From positions 37,038 to 101,037 of the forward strand of contig JANXVG010000005.1 of assembly GCA_025351795.1 (NCBI GenBank): a stretch of 64,000 bases of DNA, written 5' to 3'. The notes beneath the pieces are model-generated. The model did no database searches, had not been told where the DNA came from, and was given only the letters and a program-made list of their open reading frames with translations. Below, piece by piece: positions 17,345 to 25,152 of this stretch. The DNA comes from Salinibacterium sp. (GTDB lineage: Bacteria > Actinomycetota > Actinomycetes > Actinomycetales > Microbacteriaceae). A program made the position numbers and the translations under genes. Position 1 is the first letter of the stretch; the number at the start of each line of letters is the position of its first letter.

Positions 17345-18322
17345 ATGAAGACATTTCGTTATCGCGCTGCGATTGTCGTGGGCCTTTCCGCCATCGCATT
17401 GTCGATTTCTGCGACGCCGGCGTTTGCGGTCAGCGCGCCGCCGCCGCTTCCGACGGGTTCATCGATGTATGCCGTGAACTGCGACGACACTGCTCCCGAC
17501 CTGCAGTTGTTTTCGCTTGACAGTGCTACAGCCATTGCGACGTCCATCGGCACGGGCACGAGCATCGACTCGGCGAACTGTGGTGGCCAGCCCGCGTGGG
17601 ATGCCGTCACCAGCACGGCCTACTACGTTGTGTGGCCTAACGGTAGCCACAATGAGTCCCTTGCGACGCTCAATCTGAGCACAGGAGCCAGTACGAAGGT
17701 TGCCGACTTCTCCTTGGGCGCCAATCCGCACAATGTCGACGCGATTGCGATCGGAAGTGGTGGAGCTGCATACGCTCTGTCTAACGGCAAGCTCTACTCG
17801 CTCAACTTGGCCACAGCAGTTTTGACACTTATCGGCACGACCGGTTCCCAAACCTTCGGCTTCTCGTTTGACCCGATTTCAGCCGAATTCTTCACGATTA
17901 ACAGTTCCGGCCTGATTTCTACTATTGACGTGGCCACTGGAACGCTCACGAGTGTTGGGTCGGTGGGGTTCAATCACGCCGCTGCGACCTACTCGCTGCA
18001 GATTGACACCAACGGCCTGCTGTGGATCGAGAACGACAATGGGTCCAGCATCGCCGAAATTTGGAGCGTGAATCGCGCGAACGTCGCCACGTCTGGAATT
18101 CTCTCGGGCAATGTGAAGCTCGCAACCGTCAATACCTACACGGAGGCGCTGCTCCTCGTTCCCGGTCAGGCTGTTGTGCCAGCGGTAGTTGCGCCAACGC
18201 TCGCATCGACGGGTGTTGATAGCACGCGACTGGATGTCCTCGCGGCATCGGCGTTCGCCGCCTTGTTCATAGGTGGTTCGGCGCTCATCATCGCGCGCAA
18301 GCGACGGGGATCGATCGTCTAA
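17345..18322 (+). CDS. Secreted protein with LASTG sortase signal
   Basis: A 325-residue exported protein. A signal peptide (residues 1-28, cleavage after TPAFA) is followed by repeated LYSLNLATAVLTLIGTT-type units that look like a beta-propeller of the DUF4394/WD type. The C-terminus is LASTG, a hydrophobic helix (LDVLAASAFAALFIGGSALII) and RKRRGS, matching LAxTG signals of class E sortases. It is therefore probably attached to the cell wall. Cys50 and Cys79 could form a disulfide. The start has a GGAGAA ribosome-binding site. No sortase is in the window. Confidence 0.75.
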   Translation: MKTFRYRAAIVVGLSAIALSISATPAFAVSAPPPLPTGSSMYAVNCDDTAPDLQLFSLDSATAIATSIGTGTSIDSANCGGQPAWDAVTSTAYYVVWPNGSHNESLATLNLSTGASTKVADFSLGANPHNVDAIAIGSGGAAYALSNGKLYSLNLATAVLTLIGTTGSQTFGFSFDPISAEFFTINSSGLISTIDVATGTLTSVGSVGFNHAAATYSLQIDTNGLLWIENDNGSSIAEIWSVNRANVATSGILSGNVKLATVNTYTEALLLVPGQAVVPAVVAPTLASTGVDSTRLDVLAASAFAALFIGGSALIIARKRRGSIV

Positions 18323-18333
18323 CACCGTACGCA

Positions 18334-18374
18334 ACGGCCCAGCCGCGGGCTTCTCGCCCGGCGACTGGGCTGTT
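18334..18374 (+). terminator. Hairpin terminator after the surface-protein gene
   Basis: GCCCAG pairs with CTGGGC (18337-18342/18365-18370), with an inner CGGGC/GCCCG stem. It ends in TGTT and begins 12 bp after the stop codon. Confidence 0.6.
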
Positions 18375-18433
18375 CCGTGCTAACCCGCGAGCCGCCGCCG
18401 CCCGTTCGTGGCGGCTGTGGCATTCGGTCGGGT

Positions 18434-18484
18434 TGTCACTGTGCCAACTGTGTCACTGTGCTAACTGTGTCACTGTGCCAAATG
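18434..18484 (+). repeat. 17-bp tandem repeat, three copies
   Basis: Three near-identical units TGTGTCACTGTGC(C/T)AAC in tandem. The last runs into the left arm of the palindrome at 18476-18559. Related GTGACAG(T/C)GC segments occur in inverse orientation at 18572-18602. Confidence 0.7.
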
Positions 18485-18559
18485 AAGGAAAACGCGGGAG
18501 CGAGTCACGGAGTAGCGCGACGTACGCACCCTGTTCCGGCGGATCTCCTTCATTTGGCA
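18476..18559. repeat. Long-loop palindrome with TGCCAAATGAAGGA arms
   Basis: A perfect 14-bp inverted repeat (18476-18489 and 18546-18559) around a 56-nt loop. The arm differs by one base from the TGCCAAATGCAGGA arm of the palindrome at 49324-49412, so the two are probably members of one element family. The spacer 18323-18783 otherwise holds no gene. Confidence 0.75.
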
Positions 18560-18770
18560 GCACGCGAGCAGGTGACAGTGCGCTTCGGCACGTGACAGCG
18601 CACGCGGCAGCAGGTGAGTCTCCGCGGGCAGGGCTGTTCACGGGTATGAGCGACCCTCGGCCGACGCACCGGCCGGCGTTGGCGGAGTGGGCACACACCG
18701 GCACCGCCGAACAGACGCCGCTGCCTACGGCGATCGACGGCACTGCGCTCACGCATTCGCAAGCTTCTGT

Positions 18771-18776
18771 TAGCGT
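18771..18776 (+). promoter_or_regulatory. -10 box TAGCGT before the dehydratase gene
   Basis: TAGCGT is seven bases before the ATG at 18784, supporting that codon as a leaderless start. Confidence 0.45.
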
Positions 18777-18783
18777 GTCGATC

Positions 18784-19983
18784 ATGGTGGCCCGTGAGGA
18801 TGATCTGTGGGATGAGTTGGCGAGCCTGCGAACTGCGCTGGCCGCTCAGACCACGGTCGAGAGCTGCGTACTTCCCTCGGATGAGTGGCGAATCGACGGC
18901 GGCGTCATGCGTCACGTCGATGGGGGCTTTTTCGAGATCGTTGGTTTCGTGGGAGAAGAGGGCCGGGAGCGTGTGCTCCTTCGGCAACGGGAAACGGCAC
19001 TCGTCGGTCTTATCGTTCGCGGCGCGGCCGGAATGAGGTCCTTCCTCCTCAACGCGCGGTGCGAGCCGGGTCTTCACGGGGTGTGCCAGTTCAGCACCAC
19101 TATCCAGTCGACACCCAGCAACTATGAACGGAGACATCGGGGTGCTGCAACGCCCTTCATCGACGTGTTCCTGCGTCCAGACTCCGCCGCGCGTCTACTT
19201 CACGACTCCCTCGAGTACGATTGGGGGCAGTACTACGACGGTAAGCGCAAGAGGTTCCTCATCCTCGAAGTCGATGAGCTGCTGACGGCCGCATCGCCGC
19301 GAATCTGGGTACCTGAGGTGCTCCTCCGCCGCATGCTCTTCGAGGATTTCTGGATGACAGGCGACCTGCGAGTCGCTGTGGCACTGCTGGACGCGCGCGA
19401 CCGCGGGTCTGGTGGGCGGCCGGTACCCGTCCTCGCCGCGTCACCGTTCCTGCCCGGTGCCCTCCTTCGCCAGGCGCCGTTGGATGAGCTGGCGTCGTGG
19501 ATAGTGGACGATCACGGCATCCGGGAACGTGAGCCGCATCAAGGCGTTTCGGTGGAGTACGTGCATACGCGAAGCGCGAGCCGCGAGGTGGTTGTCTGGA
19601 GCCAACCGTTGCTTCGAGTGCGCGATGAGGAGTGGGTGAGATTGTGGTCACGCCTTGTCGGCGGCAAACGACGGTTCGCTGTCGAACGTCGCACACAGCT
19701 TGGTCTCGCCGGCCGACTATTGTATTTTCCCGCGGCGTTCCACGATCCGGGTGCTCTTGTCTACCGCACCGTGCACACCAGTGCCGAGGGCGGCAGATTC
19801 TTGCGGCATGAGGTGGTGCTCGAGCTGGCTGGCTTGTCCGCCGGTACGGAGGCAGACCTCGACGGTGTGATGTGGCTGACGGCGGTCGAGCTGGTCTCGC
19901 TCCTACGTGAGCCCGAGACGACCGCAGTACAGTTGCGCCTTGCGGTCACGTTGCTCTCCAGCGCTCCGACCGAGGTGTTCTAG
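18784..19983 (+). CDS. NDP-hexose 2,3-dehydratase-family protein
   Basis: A 399-residue protein of the EvaA/TylCVI type, which removes water from NDP-4-keto-6-deoxyhexoses when 2-deoxysugars are made. The first half carries the family core: GGFFEIVGF, ALVGLIVRGAAGMRSFLLNA, EPGLHGVCQFSTTIQ, SNYERRHRG and TPFIDVF. The second repeat (VVVWSQPLL ... GKRRFAVERRTQLGL) keeps only part of the pattern, lacking the SNY-type motif, so activity is uncertain. The start is ambiguous; ATG 18646 would give 445 residues, but TAGCGT favours 18784. Two bases after its stop begins a GT2 gene. No other deoxysugar genes are nearby. Confidence 0.72.
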   Translation: MVAREDDLWDELASLRTALAAQTTVESCVLPSDEWRIDGGVMRHVDGGFFEIVGFVGEEGRERVLLRQRETALVGLIVRGAAGMRSFLLNARCEPGLHGVCQFSTTIQSTPSNYERRHRGAATPFIDVFLRPDSAARLLHDSLEYDWGQYYDGKRKRFLILEVDELLTAASPRIWVPEVLLRRMLFEDFWMTGDLRVAVALLDARDRGSGGRPVPVLAASPFLPGALLRQAPLDELASWIVDDHGIREREPHQGVSVEYVHTRSASREVVVWSQPLLRVRDEEWVRLWSRLVGGKRRFAVERRTQLGLAGRLLYFPAAFHDPGALVYRTVHTSAEGGRFLRHEVVLELAGLSAGTEADLDGVMWLTAVELVSLLREPETTAVQLRLAVTLLSSAPTEVF

Positions 19984-19985
19984 TC

Positions 19986-21005
19986 GTGCGCGCGAGCATC
20001 GTTGTGCCCGCGTTCCGATCGGCCGACACGCTCCGGCTTGCGGTGAACAGCGGCCTCCGTCAGACCGTGGCGGAGGTGGAGGTGCTCATCATCGGCGACG
20101 GCGTCGATCATGCCACGCGCCGCGTAGCCGATGAAATCGTGGAGCAGGATGCACGAGTGAGGTTCTTCGATCTGCCGAAAGGGGAAAATCGCGGTGAACG
20201 CCACCGCGATCTCGGCGTGCGCGAGGCGCGCTCCGATGCGATCCTCTACCTCGCCGACGACGACATTCTCCTCCCCCACCACACCGCGAACATGCTCGAT
20301 CTGCTCGCCGATCATCGTTTCGCCCAATCGCGTAATGGATACATCGGTGCGGATGACCGGCTCGAGCTGTTCCCCGCTGATCTGGCCGACCCGGGCTCCA
20401 TCGCCTGGCACCTGACCGACCCTCCGCGCAACAGTGTGAGTATCACGGGAACGGCGCACTCTCGGGCATTCTATTTGGGGCTCGATTGCGGCTGGGATGT
20501 TACGCCTCCCGGCATCTGGACCGACCTGTACATGTGGCGAGCATTCTTTCGCCACCCTGATTTCTCCGGTGCCACCCACCATGAGGTGTCGACACTTCAG
20601 TTCCCAGCTACGGTGCATCGCGAGCGCGCGCCGACCGAATTCTTGGAGGTGATGCACCGCTGGGACGCCTTCTCCCGCCTCCCGGACGTGCGCGCGCGCA
20701 TGGCAGTCATGCTTGATGAAGCAGAACGCCGCGCTCTCGTCCGCTTGACGATGCTGAGCACTGACGTATCCATGGTCGCTGAGGATCTTCGTCAGCGTCT
20801 TGCCGAAGCCGAGGCTGCACTCGCGATCGCTCTGGCGCAGTTGCCGCAACAGCACCTCGATGACGTGACTGCGCTCGACGAGAAAGATTATGCACACCGG
20901 GCCGAGCTCGATGAGATCCGGTCATCCACGTCGTGGCGGGTGACGGCTCCATTGCGATGGCTCAGTGCCGCCGTCGCAAGCAGCTCGCCGAGGTTTCGGC
21001 CATAA
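19986..21005 (+). CDS. GT2-family glycosyltransferase with C-terminal helix
   Basis: A 339-residue GT-A fold enzyme. It opens ASIVVPAFRSADTLRLAVNS, has GDGVDHATR and the metal-binding YLADDDILLPHH, and ends with a coiled-coil region (about 265-310) and SSTSWRVTAPLRWL, a tail common in cell-surface polysaccharide transferases. Translation begins at GTG 19986, two bases after the 2,3-dehydratase stop, so the pair is one operon. It probably transfers a modified sugar to a surface glycan. The acceptor is unknown. Confidence 0.8.
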   Translation: MRASIVVPAFRSADTLRLAVNSGLRQTVAEVEVLIIGDGVDHATRRVADEIVEQDARVRFFDLPKGENRGERHRDLGVREARSDAILYLADDDILLPHHTANMLDLLADHRFAQSRNGYIGADDRLELFPADLADPGSIAWHLTDPPRNSVSITGTAHSRAFYLGLDCGWDVTPPGIWTDLYMWRAFFRHPDFSGATHHEVSTLQFPATVHRERAPTEFLEVMHRWDAFSRLPDVRARMAVMLDEAERRALVRLTMLSTDVSMVAEDLRQRLAEAEAALAIALAQLPQQHLDDVTALDEKDYAHRAELDEIRSSTSWRVTAPLRWLSAAVASSSPRFRP

Positions 21006-21050
21006 GCGAGGCCGCGACCCCGTGACCGATGCCAGGGTGCCCGTGCCCGG

Positions 21051-21056
21051 TACTCT
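21051..21056 (+). promoter_or_regulatory. -10 box TACTCT for ychF
   Basis: TACTCT lies eight bases before the GTG at 21065. No Shine-Dalgarno is seen. Confidence 0.4.
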
Positions 21057-21064
21057 TGGGTCTC

Positions 21065-22138
21065 GTGGCTCTCACTATTGCAATCGTCGGACTGCCCAAT
21101 GTCGGCAAGTCCACCCTGTTCAATGCGCTGACGAAGAACCAGGTACTCGCGGCCAACTACCCGTTTGCCACGATCGAGCCGAACGTCGGCATCGTGAACC
21201 TGCCGGACGCCCGCCTCACGAAGCTCGCACAGATCTTCGGCAGTGAGCGCATCTTGCCGGCCCCGGTGTCGTTCGTTGATATCGCGGGCATTGTGAAGGG
21301 GGCATCCGTGGGGGAGGGACTGGGTAACAAGTTCCTTGCCAACATCCGAGAAGCCGACGCAATCGCGCAGGTGATTCGAGGCTTCAGCGATCCGGATGTG
21401 GTGCACGTTGACGGCAAGGTCGACGCGGCATCCGACATGGAGACCATCAATACCGAGCTCATCCTGGCTGACCTGCAGACGGTCGACAAAGCGGTGGAGC
21501 GGTACCAGAAGGAGCTGAAGACGAAACGCGTGGAGCCGATCGTGCTCGAGACCGCGCTCGCCGCGCAGAAGGCGCTGAACGACGGTACGCCGCTCTCGGC
21601 ATCCGGTATCGATCTCGATGCGATCCGCGAGCTCGGGTTGTTGACCGCGAAGCCCTTCATCTACGTGTTCAACATCGACGAGGCGATTTTGGCGGATGCC
21701 GCAGCACTCGCCGCCATGGCCGCCCTGGTCGCCCCCGCCTCGGCCATCTTTCTCGACGCCAAGCTCGAGTCTGAGCTCATCGACCTCGACGCGGTGGACG
21801 CCGCCGAACTTCTGGCGTCGACCGGCCAGGTCGAGAGTGGGCTCGACCAGTTGGCCCGCATCGGCTTCGACACCCTCGGTCTGCAGACCTACCTGACGGC
21901 CGGGCCGAAGGAGTCGCGCGCGTGGACGATCCACAAGGGCTGGAAGGCCCCGCAGGCGGCCGGTGTGATCCACACCGACTTCGAGAAGGGTTTCATCAAG
22001 GCCGAGGTGATCGGCTTCGATGACCTCGTCGCAACGGGGTCGATCGCCGAAGCTCGCGCTAAGGGCAAGGCCCGCATCGAGGGCAAGGACTACGTGATGC
22101 AGGACGGCGATGTGGTCGAGTTCAGGTTTAACAACTAG
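21065..22138 (+). CDS. ychF: Redox-responsive ATPase/GTPase YchF
   Basis: A 357-residue Obg-family P-loop protein, exactly the usual YchF length. The P loop is GLPNVGKS at residues 9-16, with FVDIAGIVKGASVGEGLGNKFL as switch II and FNIDE in place of NKxD, the change that gives YchF its ATP preference. A coiled coil (about 130-200) and a C-terminal TGS-like domain ending EGKDYVMQDGDVVEFRFN follow. It binds ribosomes and modulates translation and stress responses. The start is GTG 21065, because an upstream codon at 21029 adds an unconserved leader. Confidence 0.96.
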   Translation: MALTIAIVGLPNVGKSTLFNALTKNQVLAANYPFATIEPNVGIVNLPDARLTKLAQIFGSERILPAPVSFVDIAGIVKGASVGEGLGNKFLANIREADAIAQVIRGFSDPDVVHVDGKVDAASDMETINTELILADLQTVDKAVERYQKELKTKRVEPIVLETALAAQKALNDGTPLSASGIDLDAIRELGLLTAKPFIYVFNIDEAILADAAALAAMAALVAPASAIFLDAKLESELIDLDAVDAAELLASTGQVESGLDQLARIGFDTLGLQTYLTAGPKESRAWTIHKGWKAPQAAGVIHTDFEKGFIKAEVIGFDDLVATGSIAEARAKGKARIEGKDYVMQDGDVVEFRFNN

Positions 22139-22186
22139 CCGACGTCGCTCGCGCTAAGCGCCGAGCCGGGAGTGTCGCGCCGAGGC

Positions 22187-22642
22187 TCAGCCCGAGGCAC
22201 TCCCACGCCGCCGCGTTTGCCACGCCCGCCACGCGCCCGTCGACCACAGCGCCCACGCCACGAGCAGCGGCTGGAAGAGCAGCCGGATGCCGCGTGCCAG
22301 GTCGGTGTTCAGCCCGAACGAATCCGTGTGCGTGACGAGCTGAGAGATGTTCCCCGGGAAAACCGCGAGGAAGAACACCGCCACGATCCAGCCCACCGCT
22401 ACCCGCTGCCGGGGGACGGTGATGAGTGCGAGCCCGAGCATGATCTCGACGATGCCGGAGATGACCACGACGACATCCGGATCAAGGGGAAGCCAGGCCG
22501 GCACCTGCGCGCGGAAGGTATGCCGCGCCCAGCTGAGATGACTGATCCCGACGAGCAGCAGAAACCCGCCGAGCAGCAGCCGACCACCTGTGCGAAGGAC
22601 GGGGCGTGAGCTCTTGGGCGTACGGGCGCGATGCTGGTCCAT
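22187..22642 (-). CDS. DoxX-family membrane protein
   Basis: A 151-residue four-helix membrane protein. LLLGGFLLLVGISHLSWARHTFRAQVPAWLPLDPD and the closing FQPLLVAWALWSTGAWRAW match actinobacterial DoxX-like proteins of unknown substrate. I chose ATG 22642 (TAGCGT eight bases upstream) over the in-frame TTG at 22651. It is convergent with ychF. Confidence 0.8.
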   Translation of the reverse strand: MDQHRARTPKSSRPVLRTGGRLLLGGFLLLVGISHLSWARHTFRAQVPAWLPLDPDVVVVISGIVEIMLGLALITVPRQRVAVGWIVAVFFLAVFPGNISQLVTHTDSFGLNTDLARGIRLLFQPLLVAWALWSTGAWRAWQTRRRGSASG

Positions 22643-22650
22643 GAAGCGCA

Positions 22651-22656
22651 ACGCTA
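22651..22656 (-). promoter_or_regulatory. -10 box TAGCGT for the DoxX gene
   Basis: Minus-strand TAGCGT, eight bases, then ATG 22642. Confidence 0.35.
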
Positions 22657-22713
22657 CCGGTGGTGAGTGCAGATCTGGGTGGTCGCCTCAACCATCGGTC
22701 ATTGGCGACAGGG

Positions 22714-23700
22714 CTAGTGGCGGTGGCTCAAGTGCACGCCGGCCACCATGCAGCGCACCGAGCCGCCCGCGAGTTCGATCGTCGGAACGTCGAGAGCCAC
22801 AATCTCGGCCGACGACTCGATAGCCGCGACCTGGTCGGCGCGCAGACTCGCCCTGGCTCGCTGAGACATCGCCACGATCAGGCCGTGCGAGCCCATGAGC
22901 TCGATCGCGTTACCGGCAAATTCGTTCACCTGGTGTGCTGTCAGCGGGATAAGTCGCCGCCCAGATTCGCGCAGCCGGTTCTCGATCTCGTCACGTCGTC
23001 GAGCGTCGACGATGAGTTCGAAGCCGGCCATGGCGAACTCGGTACCGATACACATCAACACGTTGGTGTGATAGATCGCGATGCCTGCTTCGTCGCGAGC
23101 CTCGAACGCCATCGGCTCGAAGTTGAAGTTCGTAGCGAAGCGCTCTAAGGCCACCGGATTCGCTCGGTTCGACGTGCAGACGTATGCCACTCGGTCCAGG
23201 TGATCGAGCACCATCGCACCCGTGCCCTCGAGAAATAATCCGTCGTGCTCGAGCCCGGAATAGTCGATAACGTCTTGCACCCGATATTCGCTCTTGAGTA
23301 GTTCAATCACGTCGCCGCGGCGCTCGAGTCTGCGGTTTGGTGACCGCATCGGGTAGATAGCGATGTGGCCGCCAGCGTGCGTGGAGAACCAGTTGTTGGG
23401 AAAAACCGAGTCGGGCGTCACCCCCGCAGATGCGTCGTCGAAGACGTGGACAGTGACACCATGGGCCTGCAGGGTTTCTGCAACGAGTGTCACCTCATCG
23501 AAAGCAGCTCGCGCGATCTCCTCGGCCGAGCGACTCGCGTCGGATGACTGAAAAGTGTTGTCGGCAGCGGTCTGGGGATTGACGGCGAAACCAGTCGGGC
23601 GCATGAGCACGACCGCATTGGGAGCTTGCGGTGAGTGCGCCCGTCGAACGAGTTGTGGTGGCGACAGTGCCAAGGTCGCGTTCTCGCGTGAAGCCTTCAT
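22714..23700 (-). CDS. ctlX: Citrulline-utilization hydrolase CtlX (arginine deiminase-related)
   Basis: A 328-residue guanidine-group-modifying enzyme fold. Motifs include VLMRPTGFAVNPQTAADNTFQ, TPDSVFPNNWFSTHAGG, FLEGTGAMVLDHLDRVAYV, YHTNVLMCIG and the C-terminal GGSVRCMVAGVHL with catalytic-type Cys317. This combination is characteristic of CtlX. The likely reaction is hydrolysis of citrulline or a related ureido/guanidino compound, supplying ammonia. No arginine genes are adjacent. TAGTGT lies seven bases before the ATG. Confidence 0.85.
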   Translation of the reverse strand: MKASRENATLALSPPQLVRRAHSPQAPNAVVLMRPTGFAVNPQTAADNTFQSSDASRSAEEIARAAFDEVTLVAETLQAHGVTVHVFDDASAGVTPDSVFPNNWFSTHAGGHIAIYPMRSPNRRLERRGDVIELLKSEYRVQDVIDYSGLEHDGLFLEGTGAMVLDHLDRVAYVCTSNRANPVALERFATNFNFEPMAFEARDEAGIAIYHTNVLMCIGTEFAMAGFELIVDARRRDEIENRLRESGRRLIPLTAHQVNEFAGNAIELMGSHGLIVAMSQRARASLRADQVAAIESSAEIVALDVPTIELAGGSVRCMVAGVHLSHRH

Positions 23701-23707
23701 GGCACTG

Positions 23708-23713
23708 ACACTA
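23708..23713 (-). promoter_or_regulatory. -10 box TAGTGT for ctlX
   Basis: Minus-strand TAGTGT, seven bases (CAGTGCC), then ATG 23700. Confidence 0.45.
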
Positions 23714-23726
23714 GTAGAGACGATCG

Positions 23727-24074
23727 TTACCGCGACTGACGCCGTTTGCCCACGCGAGGCGCCCCTTTGACGGCGGGAGTTCGCCCTTTGCCCTTCGACG
23801 CGCTTGCCTTGCCGCCAGGCTTCGGCGTCGCCGCCTTGGCCGCCGCTGCGGACCGTGTGCGCTCGTGCACGGCCTGCGCCAGAAGCGCGCTACCGGCATC
23901 CGTCAGCGTGGTCGTTGGTGCGTCATAGTCGAATAATGGATACCCAAGATCGGTTTCGAGCTTCTTGACGGATGCAATAAGCGCCGAGCGGGGAACGTCC
24001 AACGACTTTGCCGCGTGGGCGAAGTGAAGGTACTCCGCCGCAGCGACGAAGTGCCGGAGTTGGGTAGTGTCCAC
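23727..24074 (-). CDS. LysR-type HTH-only protein with basic tail
   Basis: A 115-residue protein. Residues 2-60 form a LysR-type winged helix-turn-helix (LRHFVAAAEYLHFAHAAKSLDVPRSALIASVKKLE, then GYPLFDYD). The effector-binding domain of normal LysR regulators (about 200 residues) is missing. Instead there is a 50-residue tail rich in Ala, Lys, Arg, Gly and Pro (SAAAAKAATPKPGGKASASK... ending KRRQSR), like a histone H1/Lsr2-type DNA-binding tail. It could be a nucleoid-associated or co-binding protein rather than a ligand-responsive regulator. The GTG start is tentative. It is divergent from the Lon-domain gene. Confidence 0.7.
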   Translation of the reverse strand: MDTTQLRHFVAAAEYLHFAHAAKSLDVPRSALIASVKKLETDLGYPLFDYDAPTTTLTDAGSALLAQAVHERTRSAAAAKAATPKPGGKASASKGKGRTPAVKGAPRVGKRRQSR

Positions 24075-24154
24075 GGGTGTCCGTTCTGTCGGCCGCGCTC
24101 CACGGGTTGTGTCACAGGCTACGCGCTGCCGCTTGATCGTGATTGGCTAGTGGA

Positions 24155-24799
24155 ATGACCGAACTGCCCATGTTTCCATTGGGATCCGTGTTGTTTCCCC
24201 ACATGCCGCTTCAGTTGCGCGTGTTCGAGCAGCGCTACCTTGTCATGCTCTCGCACATTCTCGACGACGACCCAGCGGAGTTCGGGGTCGTACTTATCGA
24301 GCGTGGTCAGGAAGTGGGCGGCGGCGAGCACCGATTCTCCGTCGGTACGGTCGCGCAGATCGTCGAACTCGAGGCGCCCGAGCAGTACGTTGCACTGGTC
24401 GCCCAAGGCCAGCGGCGCATCGAGGTGGTGCGCTGGCTCGACGATGATCCGTTTCCACGGGCCAGCATCCGGCTACTCCCCGATCTCGAGTGGAGCCCTG
24501 AATTGCAGCCGCTGCTGGGCCGCGCCGAACAGACGGTGCGTCGCGTGTTGTCGGTCGCGAGCGAGTTTCGCGATCAACTGTGGCCAGCGGATATTGAGCT
24601 CTCCGATGATCCGATTGCCGCGGCCTGGCAGCTGGCGGGAGTTGCACCACTCGCAGAACTCGACCAGATCGCCCTACTGCGCTCGGCGACTGTCGCGCAA
24701 CTTTTGACGTCGCTCGTGGTGCTCGTCGCCGCTGCCGAGGAGACCATTCGCGCCTCGATCACCGGGGTCGAAAACGACGGCCCAGCAACGGAGCAGTAG
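24155..24799 (+). CDS. Lon substrate-binding-domain protein
   Basis: A 214-residue protein made only of the Lon N-terminal (PUA-like LAN) domain. MTELPMFPLGSVLFPHMPLQLRVFEQRYL is the classic opening, followed by FGVVLIERGQEVGGG and VALVAQGQRRIEVVRWL. There is no AAA or protease domain. Such stand-alone proteins are common in actinobacteria and their role is unsettled. I take ATG 24155 as start; an in-frame ATG at 24143 adds four residues. Confidence 0.85.
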   Translation: MTELPMFPLGSVLFPHMPLQLRVFEQRYLVMLSHILDDDPAEFGVVLIERGQEVGGGEHRFSVGTVAQIVELEAPEQYVALVAQGQRRIEVVRWLDDDPFPRASIRLLPDLEWSPELQPLLGRAEQTVRRVLSVASEFRDQLWPADIELSDDPIAAAWQLAGVAPLAELDQIALLRSATVAQLLTSLVVLVAAAEETIRASITGVENDGPATEQ

Positions 24800-24902
24800 C
24801 CCCGGGTGGCTTGCCACGCCCCGTGAAACCCTAACAACCCGGTTACCTCGTGCCCGTTGCCCCCGCGCCTCGTGTACCCCGCACGCCGCACCTCCTGTAC
24901 CC

Positions 24903-25003
24903 TCCGTACCGCCGCACCTCCCGTACCTCCCGTACCGCCGCACCTCGCGCACCTCCCGTACCGCCGCACCTCCCGTACCTCCCGTACCGCCGCACCTCGC
25001 GCA
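24903..25003. repeat. 52-bp tandem repeat, two copies
   Basis: Two copies of a unit made of shorter CCGTACC, GCCGCACCTC and CCGTACCTCC blocks, each copy ending CACCTCGCGCA. The internal blocks are themselves 8-18 bp repeats. Confidence 0.75.
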
Positions 25004-25093
25004 TAACTCATGCCACACGCCATCGATCACAGTTGGAGCCCCCGGAAACAGGGGCATGTGTGGCCGTCGCTCAATTTCCAGCATGAGTTATGC
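25001..25093. repeat. Long-loop palindrome with GCATAACTCATGC arms
   Basis: A perfect 13-bp inverted repeat (25001-25013 and 25081-25093). Inside are nested complementary pairs CCACAC/GTGTGG and GCCCC/GGGGC, so about 93 nt can fold into one long imperfect hairpin. The architecture is like the elements at 18476, 29985 and 49324. Confidence 0.75.
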
Positions 25094-25152
25094 CGACGAG
25101 CGAGCTCACTGGTTTCGGGGATCTGAACGACGCGTGCGTCGCATCAGCGCAC

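Noticed and set aside
18433..18783. N-terminal 117-residue extension of the NDP-hexose dehydratase
   Set aside because: It is Cys/Ser-rich, comes from the 17-bp tandem repeat and palindrome, and lies outside the family core; a TAGCGT box supports ATG 18784.
24903..25003. CRISPR-like look of short spaced repeats (also at 30076-30143 and 43720-43782)
   Set aside because: The units are directly adjacent or separated by other copies, there are no unique spacers of constant length, and no cas gene is in the window.
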